Counted from the first letter of the stretch, positions 25,463 through 34,391 are shown. The stretch is 64,000 bases of DNA from Aquibium sp. ELW1220 (GCF_030398385.1 NZ_JAOAOQ010000003.1:1-64000); one strand, 5' to 3'. The notes: generated by a model not told the origin, from the letters alone. A program made the numbers and translations.

Positions 25463-25864
25463 TCATCCCTTGCAGCGTGCCTCCGTCTTGTCCCACAGGA
25501 CGAGGTGTCTCTGTCCATGACGGACGAAAATACACATCGAAAAATCGGATCTGATGCTGCGGCATTGGCGATCATAATGATCCGACAGTACCCGCGCCTG
25601 AACGCCCTTCAGACTGAAGATCTCACAGTCATTGCCTCGAAGCAGACCGATGGCCGCTCCCTGCCTTTCGGAGCAGCCCTTGTACTTGAAGCCGTCACTG
25701 CCGAAGAGGCAGATTTCATCATGACCCTGGAACTTCGACATCGTCGCGTCGAGGATGCCGCCTCCGTTCAGATATGCGATCTCCGCGTCGTCGAAGAGAG
25801 GCGGTGCCTCGGACGAGCAGCCGGTGAGGCACACGATCGGAAGAAGGAATGTCCTCCAGCCCAT
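25463..25864 (-). CDS. Small putative lipoprotein
   Basis: 133 aa. A type II signal peptide is clear: MGWRTFLLPIVCLTGC with lipobox L-T-G-C16, so the mature protein should be lipid-anchored. The mature part has several cysteines (ICLF, KGCSE, NDCEIF, RQCRS, SMCIF, ARCKG) and no recognised domain. GGGGAG lies about 12 bases upstream of ATG 25864. It might be functionally linked to the other cysteine-rich secreted protein at 24745-25134, which is encoded on the same strand. Confidence 0.65.
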   Translation of the reverse strand: MGWRTFLLPIVCLTGCSSEAPPLFDDAEIAYLNGGGILDATMSKFQGHDEICLFGSDGFKYKGCSERQGAAIGLLRGNDCEIFSLKGVQARVLSDHYDRQCRSIRSDFSMCIFVRHGQRHLVLWDKTEARCKG

Positions 25865-26233
25865 GCTACTTCGCTCCCCTTCGCCTTGCCGCTTTCCCGC
25901 TCCAGGTGGATGGCAACCGGAACATGCATCCTGGCTGCGGTCTCATCCCCGCATTGCTGTCCCGGAGGCGCTAACAGGCGGAGCCATTCTGGTGGGTTCT
26001 GGGGCGAATGCAACTCCTGTTTGCGGTTTTTGGCAGCGTGCGGCGATGCGCTCCGGCGCGTCACCAACTCTGTTGCAACCGCGCATCTGCCGTCTGGCAT
26101 CGGAGATCAGCCGCGTGGCCTTCCTCGTCGGCGTCGTTCCGGGTTCCGCTACGCGGCCCCGGAATGACGTGGCAGGCGGGGGCCGCATCGAGACGGAGGT
26201 CCAAGGCCTGAAGCCCGGCGCCCCCTTCCCCTT
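25865..26233. other. Intergenic region with a solo repeat arm
   Basis: No credible gene. Bases 26139-26166 repeat one arm of the inverted repeat seen intact at 49935-50064, with one substitution (CTACG for CTGCG). This looks like a decayed or half element next to the A-type repeat that starts at 26234. Confidence 0.5.
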
Positions 26234-26470
26234 CGTCATCCCGGAACGGCGTCCGAGCGAAGCGGCCGACGACGTATCCGGGATCCATGCCTCGCCGCAC
26301 CTCACCCAGCGCCACGATGGAGAAGATGGTTCCGGATCCGCAGCGGGTCGCGGAGAGGGCCAGCGGACGGCACCGGTCTTGCACCGGATCGCGTGTCGCG
26401 GCCGGCGAGGCATGGATCCCGAATTCGCGCCGCCTCGCTTCGCTCGGCGCCGCGTTCCGGGATGACGAAG
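26234..26470. repeat. Mosaic inverted-repeat element, copy A3
   Basis: Begins CGTCATCCCGGAACGGCG and ends CCGGGATGACGAAG, with inner arms at GGGATCCATGCCTCG and GCGAGGCATGGATCCC. It is closely similar in layout and internal sequence to copy A4 at 50134-50370, including CGCCACGATGGAGAAGA, and more distantly to A1 and A2. No conserved open frame. Confidence 0.8.
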
Positions 26471-26640
26471 GGAGGGGGCGGCGAAGGCGGGCGGCCGGTG
26501 TCGGGCCGGCGTCGGCCGGGTTTGGACCGGCGGCCCCACCTCCGCCTCGCTCCGCTCGGCACCTCCCCCACTGCGTGGGGCTGGAGGATGGCGTCACGGC
26601 TGACGGCCGGGGTGGCGCCAGCGCTGGCTATGCCGCCGCG

Positions 26641-26930
26641 CTGGACCGTCGGCACGGTGCCGACGTCGATGACGAATTCGGTGCCGGAGATGCTGGCGGC
26701 GCGGTCGGAGGCGAGGAAGGCGATGAGGCTGGTGACTTCTTCGGGCGGGACGGGCGAGCGAGCGGGATGCCGCCGCGCGAGGCCATGATCAGGTGGCGGC
26801 CCGCTTCGATGCCGGCCCCGGATTCGGCGCCGAGACGCTCGGCGAGTGCATTCGCAACCTCGGTTTCGATCCGGCCTGGCGAGATGCGGACGACGCGCAC
26901 GCCCTTCGGCGACACCCACCGGTTTCGGGT
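26641..26930 (-). pseudogene. Short-chain dehydrogenase C-terminal remnant (truncated, frameshifted)
   Basis: The minus strand encodes the C-terminal half of a short-chain dehydrogenase/reductase: [17 protein letters not shown], then after a frame change [18 protein letters not shown] and [16 protein letters not shown]. The frameshift is a missing C in the CGCCCGTCC stretch at about 26750-26754. The Rossmann nucleotide-binding N-terminus and catalytic YxxxK are absent, and no stop follows the family's normal end. It is a decayed gene. Confidence 0.75.
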
Positions 26931-27095
26931 GGAAAACATGCGCAAGAACACAGGCCTAACGCGTGCGGAGCGGATCTGAAGAATCTCGACGCGCTTAAGG
27001 GATATGCCGGCCGCTGCTGCCGGACGGCGGGACCGGCCCCGATCGCAGCGGCGAAGCGACCCGCGGGTCGCGCCGCATGCCGGCCGGGCGGACGG

Positions 27096-27446
27096 CTAGG
27101 ACGCCGGGGCCGTGAGGAACGGCATGATGTCGACGCCGTCTCCCGGAAAGATGGTGAAATGCGGATGGTCCTCGAAGAGCCGGGCGGCGGCCTCGATGGT
27201 CTCGGCCCCGACGACGATACAGCCGCAGAAGGGATTGGAGGCCGCGGCGACGCCGTCCTTGGTCACCCGCAACGTCCGGCCGACCATGCCGCCGCGATCG
27301 GGGAAGGATGCGGCGTTTCTCGCCTCCCAGTCCGCCCACTGCTTCATCCCGACGGTGTCGACCGCATCCTGGTCGGCCTTGGGCATGCAGCGGAAGCGGG
27401 CCAGGTCTTCCGGCTTCATGGTGTAGACGGCGAGAAAACGGGGCAC
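27096..27446 (-). CDS. YCII-like/DGPF-type small protein
   Basis: 116 aa, beginning MPRFLAVYTMKPEDLARFR and ending with a conserved-looking HPHFTIFPGDGVDIMPFL. The compact ferredoxin-like alpha-beta layout and the G-C-I-V-V-x-A-E-T-I-E-E/A-A pattern fit YCII-related proteins, a dimeric family of mostly unknown role. The start is GTG at 27446, with GAGGAG about nine bases upstream. Confidence 0.7.
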   Translation of the reverse strand: MPRFLAVYTMKPEDLARFRCMPKADQDAVDTVGMKQWADWEARNAASFPDRGGMVGRTLRVTKDGVAAASNPFCGCIVVGAETIEAAARLFEDHPHFTIFPGDGVDIMPFLTAPAS

Positions 27447-27582
27447 GCGGCGCGCTCCTCATGCTGCGGGACCGTACCCCAGCCTAGACTCGGTGCCGGC
27501 CGAAGTCACGCCGGAGCGGCGCTGCAGGCCGGCCGCACCGGGACCTGCCTTCGCGGCCGGCCGGTCGTCCCTCCCCTGCGGC

Positions 27583-28308
27583 TCAGGTCGGGCGCAGCGA
27601 CGAGAGGGCGGCCTTGAGCGAGGTGGTGCGGCCCTGGTCGAGGTCGAGGTCGGCCTCGATGTGATCGATGTGGCGCACGACCAGCGCCTGAGCGGCCGCG
27701 GCGTCACGGCGTTCCAGCGCGTCGACGATGCCGCCGTGCTCGTCATGGCCGCAGCTCGACGCCCCGGATCGGCCATAGAGCGCGATGACGAGCGAGGAGC
27801 GGGCGATCAGTTCCTCCATGAAGCGGTGCAGGATCTGGTTGCCCGAAGCCTCTGCGAGCAGCAGGTGGAACTCGCCCGATGCCTTGATCTCGGCGCGGCG
27901 GGCGCTCGGGCCGCGCAGGTCCATGTGCCGGCGCTCGTCGGCGAGGTGCGCGCGCAGCCGGGCGAGGTCGCGCGGCGTCGCCTGCGCGCAGGCTGCCGCA
28001 GCGATGCCGGGCTCGACCAGCCGCCGGGCGGCAAAGACCTGCCGCGCCTCGCCGGGATCCGGGTTGGCGACGAAGGCGCCGCGGTTGCGCTCGATCCGCA
28101 CGAGACCCTCGAAGGAGAGCATCTGCAGCGCCGACCGCGCCATGGTGCGGCTGACGTTGAACAGCGCGCCGACCTCGGTCTCGGTCAGCTTGGTGCCGGG
28201 CGCCAGCCGCCGGTCGACGATGGCGTCGCGCAGATGATCGCGGATCGCCTGCGTGCGGTCGTCGGCCGTCTGGCGGCCGTCAGGATCGGGGATCGTGGCA
28301 AGGGACAT
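27583..28308 (-). CDS. GntR/FadR-family transcriptional regulator
   Basis: 241 aa. A winged helix-turn-helix domain (about 15-85, with IRDHLRDAIVDRRLAPGTKL and a recognition helix near VSRTMARSAL) is followed by an all-helical FCD ligand domain (about 95-225) with metal or effector histidines such as FHLL, HDEHGGI and RHIDHIE. It is divergent from the ABC importer and almost certainly controls it. The start at 28308 begins just before the conserved domain; longer frames upstream run into the operator region. Confidence 0.9.
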   Translation of the reverse strand: MSLATIPDPDGRQTADDRTQAIRDHLRDAIVDRRLAPGTKLTETEVGALFNVSRTMARSALQMLSFEGLVRIERNRGAFVANPDPGEARQVFAARRLVEPGIAAAACAQATPRDLARLRAHLADERRHMDLRGPSARRAEIKASGEFHLLLAEASGNQILHRFMEELIARSSLVIALYGRSGASSCGHDEHGGIVDALERRDAAAAQALVVRHIDHIEADLDLDQGRTTSLKAALSSLRPT

Positions 28309-28418
28309 TGGGGGTCTTCGGCGTGTCGCTTTCCTTCTACCGCAATCCGCTGCCAAGGGAAGATGGCGCTTCGAACAATCGCCGCCCGGATCGCATACAA
28401 TCGCTGCGTTGGATTGCA

Positions 28419-28439
28419 CACAATTGCCCATGAATTGTG
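28419..28439. promoter_or_regulatory. Candidate operator of the FadR-type regulator
   Basis: A perfect 7-bp inverted repeat, CACAATT and AATTGTG, separated by seven bases and centred in the 260-base space between the divergent regulator and ABC operon. A related half-site, GCATACAATCG, precedes it at about 28393-28403. FadR-type regulators usually bind short palindromes of this sort. Confidence 0.45.
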
Positions 28440-28525
28440 CATTGCAGAAAGCCGTGGCAGCGGGCGGTGCCGCAGGTCCTGCCCGCTGCCGCATGAAAAC
28501 AACGGCTTAGTTCGGCAAGGTCGAA

Positions 28526-28542
28526 CTGGCACGTGTTCTGCA
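28526..28542 (+). promoter_or_regulatory. Candidate sigma-54 promoter of the ABC operon
   Basis: CTGGCACGTGTTCTGCA carries GG and GC with exactly ten bases between them, as in the -24/-12 consensus TGGCACG-N4-TTGCW; one base of the -12 box differs. Transcription would start about 15 bases before the ATG at 28569, which still leaves room for the GGGAGA ribosome binding site. No enhancer-binding regulator is encoded nearby, which weakens the call. Confidence 0.35.
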
Positions 28543-28568
28543 TTGCATGCCGCGAACGGGAGACGCGC

Positions 28569-29657
28569 ATGAGCAAGGCGGCGGCGATCGACATTGCATC
28601 TGTGACCAAGGTCTACGGCGGGACGACCGCCGTGCACGCGATCAGCCTCAAGGTTCCGGCCGGAAGCTATTGCTGCCTGCTCGGCCCGTCCGGATGCGGC
28701 AAGTCGACGACGCTCAGGATGATCGCCGGCCACGAGAGCATCACGTCGGGCGACATCCGCCTCGGCAACGCGGTCGTCACCGACCTGCCGCCGGCGCGGC
28801 GCGGCACGGCGATGATGTTCCAGTCCTATGCGCTGTTCCCGCATCTCGACGTCACCGACAACGTCGCCTTCAGCCTGAAGATGAAGGGCGTGGCGAAGAC
28901 CGAGCGCCGCGCCCGGGCGCTCGACATGCTGAAGCTGGTGCACATGGAGCCCTATGCGACGCGGCGGCCGGCCCAGCTGTCGGGAGGCCAGCAGCAGCGC
29001 GTGGCACTGGCCCGCGCGCTGATCACCGATCCCGAGGCGCTGCTGCTCGACGAGCCGCTGTCGGCGCTCGACCCGTTCCTCAAGATCCGGATGCGGGCCG
29101 AACTGAAGCGGCTGCAGACGACGCTCGGCATCACCTTCGTGCACGTCACCCACAGCCAGGAAGAGGCGATGGCGCTGGCCGACATCATCGTGGTGATGAA
29201 CGAGGGCCGCATCGAGCAGGCGGCGCACCCGCGCGAGGTGTTCGAACGGCCGGCCACGGCCTTCGTGGCCCGCTTCATGGGCGACCACAACGTGATCCCG
29301 GGCCGGGTCACCGCAGCGGACGGCGATCGCGTGACGGTCGCGGTGCCGGACGGCGGCGCCTTCGCCGCGACCGGCGGCACGCGGGCGGTCGGCGAGAGCG
29401 TCGACGTCGCGGTGCGCACCGACAGGGTGCGGATCGGCGCGCCGGAGGCGCCCGGCCTCGGCTTCACCGGCATCGTCGACGGCATCGAATACCGCGGTGC
29501 CACGGTGAAGCTCACCGTGAGCGGTGCCGGGGTGACCGACTTCACCGCGATCCTCAGCGACGCGGCCTTCTTCGCAGCGCCGGTGAAGGTCGGCGACGCG
29601 GCTCCGCTTGCCTGGGGATCCGAGGACGCGATCGTCCTCGGGCGCCTTCATTCCTGA
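28569..29657 (+). CDS. ABC transporter ATPase, PotA/FbpC type
   Basis: 362-aa ATPase that energises the importer encoded downstream. Walker A GPSGCGKST at 39-47, Q-loop MMFQSYALFPH, signature LSGGQQQRVALARAL, Walker B ALLLDEPLSALD and switch His in HVTHSQEEAM are all intact. A C-terminal TOBE-type beta domain (about 235-362) is typical of the polyamine, iron and opine importers. Start 28569 has GGGAGA upstream. It is followed 32 bases later by the binding protein. Confidence 0.93.
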   Translation: MSKAAAIDIASVTKVYGGTTAVHAISLKVPAGSYCCLLGPSGCGKSTTLRMIAGHESITSGDIRLGNAVVTDLPPARRGTAMMFQSYALFPHLDVTDNVAFSLKMKGVAKTERRARALDMLKLVHMEPYATRRPAQLSGGQQQRVALARALITDPEALLLDEPLSALDPFLKIRMRAELKRLQTTLGITFVHVTHSQEEAMALADIIVVMNEGRIEQAAHPREVFERPATAFVARFMGDHNVIPGRVTAADGDRVTVAVPDGGAFAATGGTRAVGESVDVAVRTDRVRIGAPEAPGLGFTGIVDGIEYRGATVKLTVSGAGVTDFTAILSDAAFFAAPVKVGDAAPLAWGSEDAIVLGRLHS

Positions 29658-29689
29658 CGACCAAAACCGACAACACAGGGGAACTGGAC

Positions 29690-30979
29690 ATGACACAGAC
29701 GACCAAAAAGCCCGCCGGCATCTCCCGCCGCTCGCTGCTCAAGACCGGCGCGGCCGCCGCAGGCCTCGCGGCCGGCTCGGGCGCGATCACCGGCTTCCCG
29801 ACCATCTGGGCGCAGAACCCGATCACGCTGCGCCAGTTCGGCACCGGCGTGTCGAACCTCAACGCCATCGCCGACAAGTGCAAGGAAGACCTCGGCATCA
29901 CGCTGGAGATGACGGCGACCGATTCGGACGCCGCCGCCCAGCGCGCCGTGACGCAGCCCGACAGCTACGACATCGCCGACATCGAGTACTGGATCCTGAA
30001 GAAGGTGTTCCCGGCCGGCGTGATCCAGCCGATGGATACATCGAAGCTGACCTACTACGACCAGATCGTGCCGCTGTTCAAGACCGGCAAGCTGACGCCG
30101 GATTCCGTCATCGCGCAGGGCACCGCGCCGCACACGGTCGGCTTCGTCGAGAAGCCCGGCGACAAGGGCTTCGCGGCGGGCGAGACGCAGTATTTCACCA
30201 TGGTTCCGACGATCTACAATGCCGACACGCTGGGCATCCGCCCCGACCTCGTCGGCCGCGAGATCACCACCTGGGCCGACATCATGGACCCGGCCTTCAA
30301 GGGCAAGACCTCGATCCTCAACATCCCCTCGATCGGCATCATGGACGCGGCGATGATCATGGAGGCGATGGGCAACATCACCTATGCGGACAAGGGCAAC
30401 ATGACCAAGGAGGAGATCGACAAGACGATCGACTTCCTGATCAAGGCCAAGCAGGCCGGCCAGTTCCGCGCCTTCTGGAAGTCGTTCGACGAGAGCGTCA
30501 ACCTGATGGCGTCGGGCGAAGTGGTGATCCAGTCGATGTGGTCGCCGGCCGTCGCCGCGGTGCGCTCGAAGGGCATCGCCTGCAAGTACCAGCCGCTGAA
30601 GGAAGGCTATCGCTCCTGGGGCGGCGGCCTCGGCCTCGCCGCGCACCTGTCGGGCGCCAAGCTCGACGCCGCATACGAATACATCAACTGGTACACGTCC
30701 GGCTGGGTCGGCGGCTACCTCAACCGCCAAGGCTACTATTCGGCGGCGATGGAGACGGCGAAGAAGTTCATGTCCGACGACGAATGGGGCTTCTGGATCG
30801 AGGGCAAGCCGGCGCAGGGCGACATCCTCGACCCGACCGGCAAGGTCATGGAGAAGGCCGGCGCCGTGCGCGACGGCGGCTCCTTCGAGGAGCGCATGGG
30901 CAAGGTGGCGTGCTGGAACTCGGTGATGGACGAGGACCGCTACATGGTGCGCCGCTGGAACGAGTTCATCGCGGCCTGA
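29690..30979 (+). CDS. ABC transporter substrate-binding protein, Tat-exported, PotD-like
   Basis: 429-aa periplasmic binding protein. The N-terminus has a twin-arginine signal (SRRSLLKTGAAAAGLAAG), so it is probably exported folded through Tat. The mature protein belongs to the extracellular solute-binding family of the polyamine/opine/iron group, with the usual TWADIMDPAFKGK and inter-domain hinge patterns. The ligand is not evident from sequence; the racemase at the end of the operon points to an amino-acid, hydantoin or related nitrogen compound (inference). Confidence 0.9.
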   Translation: MTQTTKKPAGISRRSLLKTGAAAAGLAAGSGAITGFPTIWAQNPITLRQFGTGVSNLNAIADKCKEDLGITLEMTATDSDAAAQRAVTQPDSYDIADIEYWILKKVFPAGVIQPMDTSKLTYYDQIVPLFKTGKLTPDSVIAQGTAPHTVGFVEKPGDKGFAAGETQYFTMVPTIYNADTLGIRPDLVGREITTWADIMDPAFKGKTSILNIPSIGIMDAAMIMEAMGNITYADKGNMTKEEIDKTIDFLIKAKQAGQFRAFWKSFDESVNLMASGEVVIQSMWSPAVAAVRSKGIACKYQPLKEGYRSWGGGLGLAAHLSGAKLDAAYEYINWYTSGWVGGYLNRQGYYSAAMETAKKFMSDDEWGFWIEGKPAQGDILDPTGKVMEKAGAVRDGGSFEERMGKVACWNSVMDEDRYMVRRWNEFIAA

Positions 30980-31056
30980 TCTCTTCCAAGGCCTTCCCCC
31001 CGGCCCCGGCCGGGGGGAAGGCGCCCCCCAGTTCCAACCCTCGGGACAGGCGCATC

Positions 31057-31962
31057 ATGACCGCAGCCGCAGACGACATGACGGCCGGGAGCACCGGCCG
31101 GACCCGCGCGTCCATCTTCGCGCGTTCCTCCGCCTATCTGCAGGCCGCGCCGCTGGCCATCATCCTCGGCTGCTTCCTGCTCCTGCCGATCGTGATGATC
31201 GCGGTGGTGTCCTTCTGGGACTACGACTTCGCCCAGATGTATCCCGACTTCATCACGCTCAACTATGCCGAGACGCTGGGCTCCTGGGTGACCTGGAAGA
31301 CCTATCTGAACACGCTGCGCTACGCGGCCATCGTCTGGGCGCTGACGCTGTTCATCGGCTTCTGGGTCGCCTACTACCTCGCCTTCCACATCCGCACGAC
31401 GACGATGCAGATGGTGCTGTTCCTCGTCTGCACCGTGCCCTTCCTGACCTCCAACATCATCCGCATGATCTCGTGGATCCCGGTGCTCGGCCGCAACGGG
31501 CTGGTGAACTCGGCGCTGGTCGGCGCGGGCATCGTGCCGGCACCGGTCGAGTGGCTGCTCTATTCCGACTTTGCCGTCGTGCTGGCCATGGTCCACCTCT
31601 ACACGCTGTTCATGGTGACGCCGATCTTCAACACGCTGATGCGCATCGACCGGTCGCTGGTGGAGGCCGCCCGCGACGCGGGCGCGACGAGCTGGCAGAT
31701 CCTGTGGAACGTGATCATCCCGCTGGCGAAACCCGGCATGGCGATCGGCACCATCTTCGTGGTCACGCTGGTGATGGCCGATTTCTCCACCGTGCAGGTG
31801 ATGTCCGGCGGCCAGAGCGCCTCGGTGGCGCTGATGATGAAGAACCAGATGTCGCTGCTGCAATATCCGGCCGCCGCCGCCAACGCGGTGGTGCTGCTCG
31901 TCCTCGTTCTCCTGATGGTGGCGGGCATCCTGCGCATCGTCGACATCCGCAAGGAGCTCTGA
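31057..31962 (+). CDS. ABC transporter permease 1 (PotB-like)
   Basis: 301-aa inner-membrane permease with about six membrane helices. The cytoplasmic EAA loop, where the ATPase docks, is EAARDAGATSWQILWNVIIP. A soluble N-terminal tail of about 25 residues precedes the first helix. The stop is three bases before the start of the second permease, so the two are surely co-translated partners forming the translocation pore. Confidence 0.92.
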   Translation: MTAAADDMTAGSTGRTRASIFARSSAYLQAAPLAIILGCFLLLPIVMIAVVSFWDYDFAQMYPDFITLNYAETLGSWVTWKTYLNTLRYAAIVWALTLFIGFWVAYYLAFHIRTTTMQMVLFLVCTVPFLTSNIIRMISWIPVLGRNGLVNSALVGAGIVPAPVEWLLYSDFAVVLAMVHLYTLFMVTPIFNTLMRIDRSLVEAARDAGATSWQILWNVIIPLAKPGMAIGTIFVVTLVMADFSTVQVMSGGQSASVALMMKNQMSLLQYPAAAANAVVLLVLVLLMVAGILRIVDIRKEL

Positions 31963-31965
31963 GCG

Positions 31966-32784
31966 ATGTCGCACGAAAAACGCAGCCTCGAATTCTGGGT
32001 CCTGTCGGCCTTCTTCGTCCTGTTCGTGCTGTTCCTGTACGGTCCGCTGTCGGCGATCGTGATCCTGTCCTTCCAGGGCGAGAACGGCGGGCTGACCTTC
32101 CCGCTCAACGGCCTTTCGCTGCACTGGTTCGCCAACCTGTTCGAGCGCCAGGCGGTGGGCGATTTCGGCGGCAGCTTCCGCCGCTCCTTCCTGCTCGGGG
32201 CGATGGTGATGATCGTCACGGTCGTGGTGTCGCTGCTGGCGGGGCTCGCCTTCCGCCGCCGGTTCCTCGGCGCGACGGCACTGTTCTATCTCGCGGTGGC
32301 GAGCCTGGTCGTGCCCTCGATCATCATTTCGCTCGGCATCGGCGTGCTGTTCCAGCAGATCGGCCTCAGACCCTCCTGGTACGGCTCGGCCTTCGGCGCG
32401 CACCTGACATGGACGCTGCCCTTCGGCGTTTTGATCATGTTCGCCGTCTTCAACCGCTTCTCGCCCTCCTACGAGGAAGCCGCGCGCGATCTCGGCGCGT
32501 CGTCCTGGCAGACCTTCGCGCATGTGCTCCTGCCGATGATCGCGCCCAGCCTGATCGGCGTCGGGCTGTTCGGCTTCACCCTGTCCTACGACGAGTTCGC
32601 CCGCACCCTGATGACGGCCGGCACGTTCAACACCCTGCCGCTCGAGATCTACGGCATGACCACGAACGTCACGACGCCGGTGCTCTATGCGCTCGGCACC
32701 GTGACGACGCTGTTCTCCTTCCTCGTCATCGCGGCGACGCTCGGCATCATCGTCTGGCTCGGCCGCCGGCGGACGCGCGGCTGA
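31966..32784 (+). CDS. ABC transporter permease 2 (PotC-like)
   Basis: 272 aa, about six membrane helices, with the EAA loop EEAARDLGASSWQTFAHVLLP. It pairs with permease 1 in a heterodimeric channel. It starts three bases after the previous stop and ends five bases before the racemase gene. Confidence 0.92.
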   Translation: MSHEKRSLEFWVLSAFFVLFVLFLYGPLSAIVILSFQGENGGLTFPLNGLSLHWFANLFERQAVGDFGGSFRRSFLLGAMVMIVTVVVSLLAGLAFRRRFLGATALFYLAVASLVVPSIIISLGIGVLFQQIGLRPSWYGSAFGAHLTWTLPFGVLIMFAVFNRFSPSYEEAARDLGASSWQTFAHVLLPMIAPSLIGVGLFGFTLSYDEFARTLMTAGTFNTLPLEIYGMTTNVTTPVLYALGTVTTLFSFLVIAATLGIIVWLGRRRTRG

Positions 32785-32789
32785 CATCC

Positions 32790-33527
32790 ATGCGCATTCT
32801 CGTCGTCAATCCGAACACCACCCGCACGATGACGCGGACCATCGAGGCGGCCGCCAGGGCGGCGGCGGCGCAGGGAACCGCAATCGAGGCGGCGACCTCG
32901 GCGATGGGCCCGGTCTCGATCGAAGGCTATTACGACGAGGCCTTCGCCGTGCCAGGCCTGCTCGCCGAAATTCGCCGCGGCGAGGCCGGCGGCGCTGAGG
33001 CGGCGGTGATCGCCTGCTTCGACGACACCGGGCTCGATGCCGCCCGGTCGATGGCCACGATCCCGGTGATCGGCATCTGCGAGGCGGCGCTCGGGCTTGC
33101 CTCCTTCGTCGCATCCCGCTTCACGGTGGTGACGACCAGCGAGCGATCGCGCGTGCCGGTGGAGGAACTGGTGCGCCGCTACGGCTTTGCCGCGCGCGCG
33201 AAGGTGCGCGTGGCCGGCGTGCCGGTGCTGGCGCTGGAAGACCCGGGTTCGGGCGCCGTCGCCCGGCTGAAGGGCGAGATCGTCCGCGCGCTGGACGAGG
33301 ATCACGCCGAGGCGATCGTGCTCGGCTGCGCCGGCATGGCCGACCTCGCCGCGGCGCTGCAGCGCGAGTTCGGCGTGCCGGTGATCGACGGCGTCGGCGC
33401 GGCCGTCAAGCAGGCCGAGGCGCTCGTTTCGCTGGGGCTGACCACCGGCAAGCGCGGCGCCTATGCGCCGCCGTCCGCCAAGCCCTATGCCGGCATGCTC
33501 GCGGAGTTCGCGCCGCCGGCCGCCTGA
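32790..33527 (+). CDS. Asp/Glu/hydantoin racemase family protein
   Basis: 245 aa cytoplasmic enzyme of the cofactor-independent racemase family. The two catalytic cysteines are C76 (VIACFDDTG) and C180 (VLGCAGM), and the opening strand RILVVNPNTT is the family hallmark. It would interconvert enantiomers of hydantoins or of acidic or other amino acids by two-base proton exchange. As the last gene of the importer operon, five bases after a permease, it probably racemises or otherwise processes the imported compound. Allantoin racemases belong to the same family, so allantoin is an alternative substrate. Confidence 0.88.
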   Translation: MRILVVNPNTTRTMTRTIEAAARAAAAQGTAIEAATSAMGPVSIEGYYDEAFAVPGLLAEIRRGEAGGAEAAVIACFDDTGLDAARSMATIPVIGICEAALGLASFVASRFTVVTTSERSRVPVEELVRRYGFAARAKVRVAGVPVLALEDPGSGAVARLKGEIVRALDEDHAEAIVLGCAGMADLAAALQREFGVPVIDGVGAAVKQAEALVSLGLTTGKRGAYAPPSAKPYAGMLAEFAPPAA

Positions 33528-33597
33528 CAGGCGACGGGTTCGTGGCCGGGACGCGGGAACCGGCTGGTTCACCGCCCCTGCCCTGTTCCTACCGCAC

Positions 33598-34293
33598 TCA
33601 CGTTACGAAAAGATCGGCATAGTTGAGCGTCGCATGGCTGTGCTCTCGCATCATCGCCTCCGCGCGGGCGGCATCGCGCCTACGCAGCGCGTCGAGGATG
33701 ATGACGTGCTGGGAATGGCCGACGCTCAGCCGGATGCGGTCGCGCTTCTCCAGCGTCGGCTCGAAGGCGAGCGTGCCGAGTGCCGCGAAAGGCAGGTGGC
33801 GGATGCGCTCGTAGGCGTGGGCGATCAGGTCATTGCCGCAGCCGGTCATGATGGCTTCGTGGAAGTCGATATTGGCGGCGTGGTAGCCGCTCATCGGATC
33901 GGGTCCCGGATCGTCCTCGTGCAGGATCGCGGCCGTGCGGGCGATCGATGCGGCAAGCCGCGCCTCCACCTCGCCGCTCATCCCCCGCTCGGCCATTGTG
34001 CGCGCAGCAAGAGCCTCCAATGCTGCGCGCACGGCGATGGCATTGGAGACGGATTCGGTCGAGATCGGCCTGACCGAATAGCCACGGCCCTGCCGCTTCT
34101 CGATCAGTCCCTCCGCCTCCAGCGCGGCGAGCGCAAGGCGGGCCGGCGTCCGCGACACGCCGAGTTCCTCGGCGATCGCGACCTCCGAGATCCGCTCGTC
34201 GGCCAGATAGCCGCCGCTGATGACCTTGCGGCGCACGACAGCGAGGACGCGTTGCTCGTGGGAGGACATGGCTTGCCGCGCAGATGGATTCAT
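33598..34293 (-). CDS. GntR-family transcriptional regulator next to the dehalogenase
   Basis: 231 aa. N-terminal winged helix-turn-helix with ELGVSRTPARLALAALEAEG and the wing RQGRGYSVR, then a helical FCD ligand domain with conserved-type histidines (FHEAI, HSQHV). It is divergent from the reductive dehalogenase, and the 98-base space holds a perfect palindrome, so it very likely represses or activates that gene in response to a halogenated aromatic or its product (inference). The start at 34293 is the farthest reasonable one; 34269 is an alternative. Confidence 0.88.
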   Translation of the reverse strand: MNPSARQAMSSHEQRVLAVVRRKVISGGYLADERISEVAIAEELGVSRTPARLALAALEAEGLIEKRQGRGYSVRPISTESVSNAIAVRAALEALAARTMAERGMSGEVEARLAASIARTAAILHEDDPGPDPMSGYHAANIDFHEAIMTGCGNDLIAHAYERIRHLPFAALGTLAFEPTLEKRDRIRLSVGHSQHVIILDALRRRDAARAEAMMREHSHATLNYADLFVT

Positions 34294-34348
34294 AAATGCT
34301 ATCGATCACCGTCATTAGACGTGTTACCGCCGGAGAGCCAGACAATAT

Positions 34349-34366
34349 GCATCCATAAATGGATGC
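34349..34366. promoter_or_regulatory. Perfect palindromic operator upstream of the dehalogenase
   Basis: GCATCCAT-AA-ATGGATGC is an exact 8+8 inverted repeat. A similar sequence, ATTCATAAATGCT, overlaps the start of the gntR gene at about 34289-34301, giving two sites with a common CATAAATG core. It lies 25 bases before the dehalogenase start codon, so a bound regulator would overlap the promoter or transcription start. Confidence 0.6.
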
Positions 34367-34391
34367 GGGGTGCGAGGGAGGACACGCAGCC

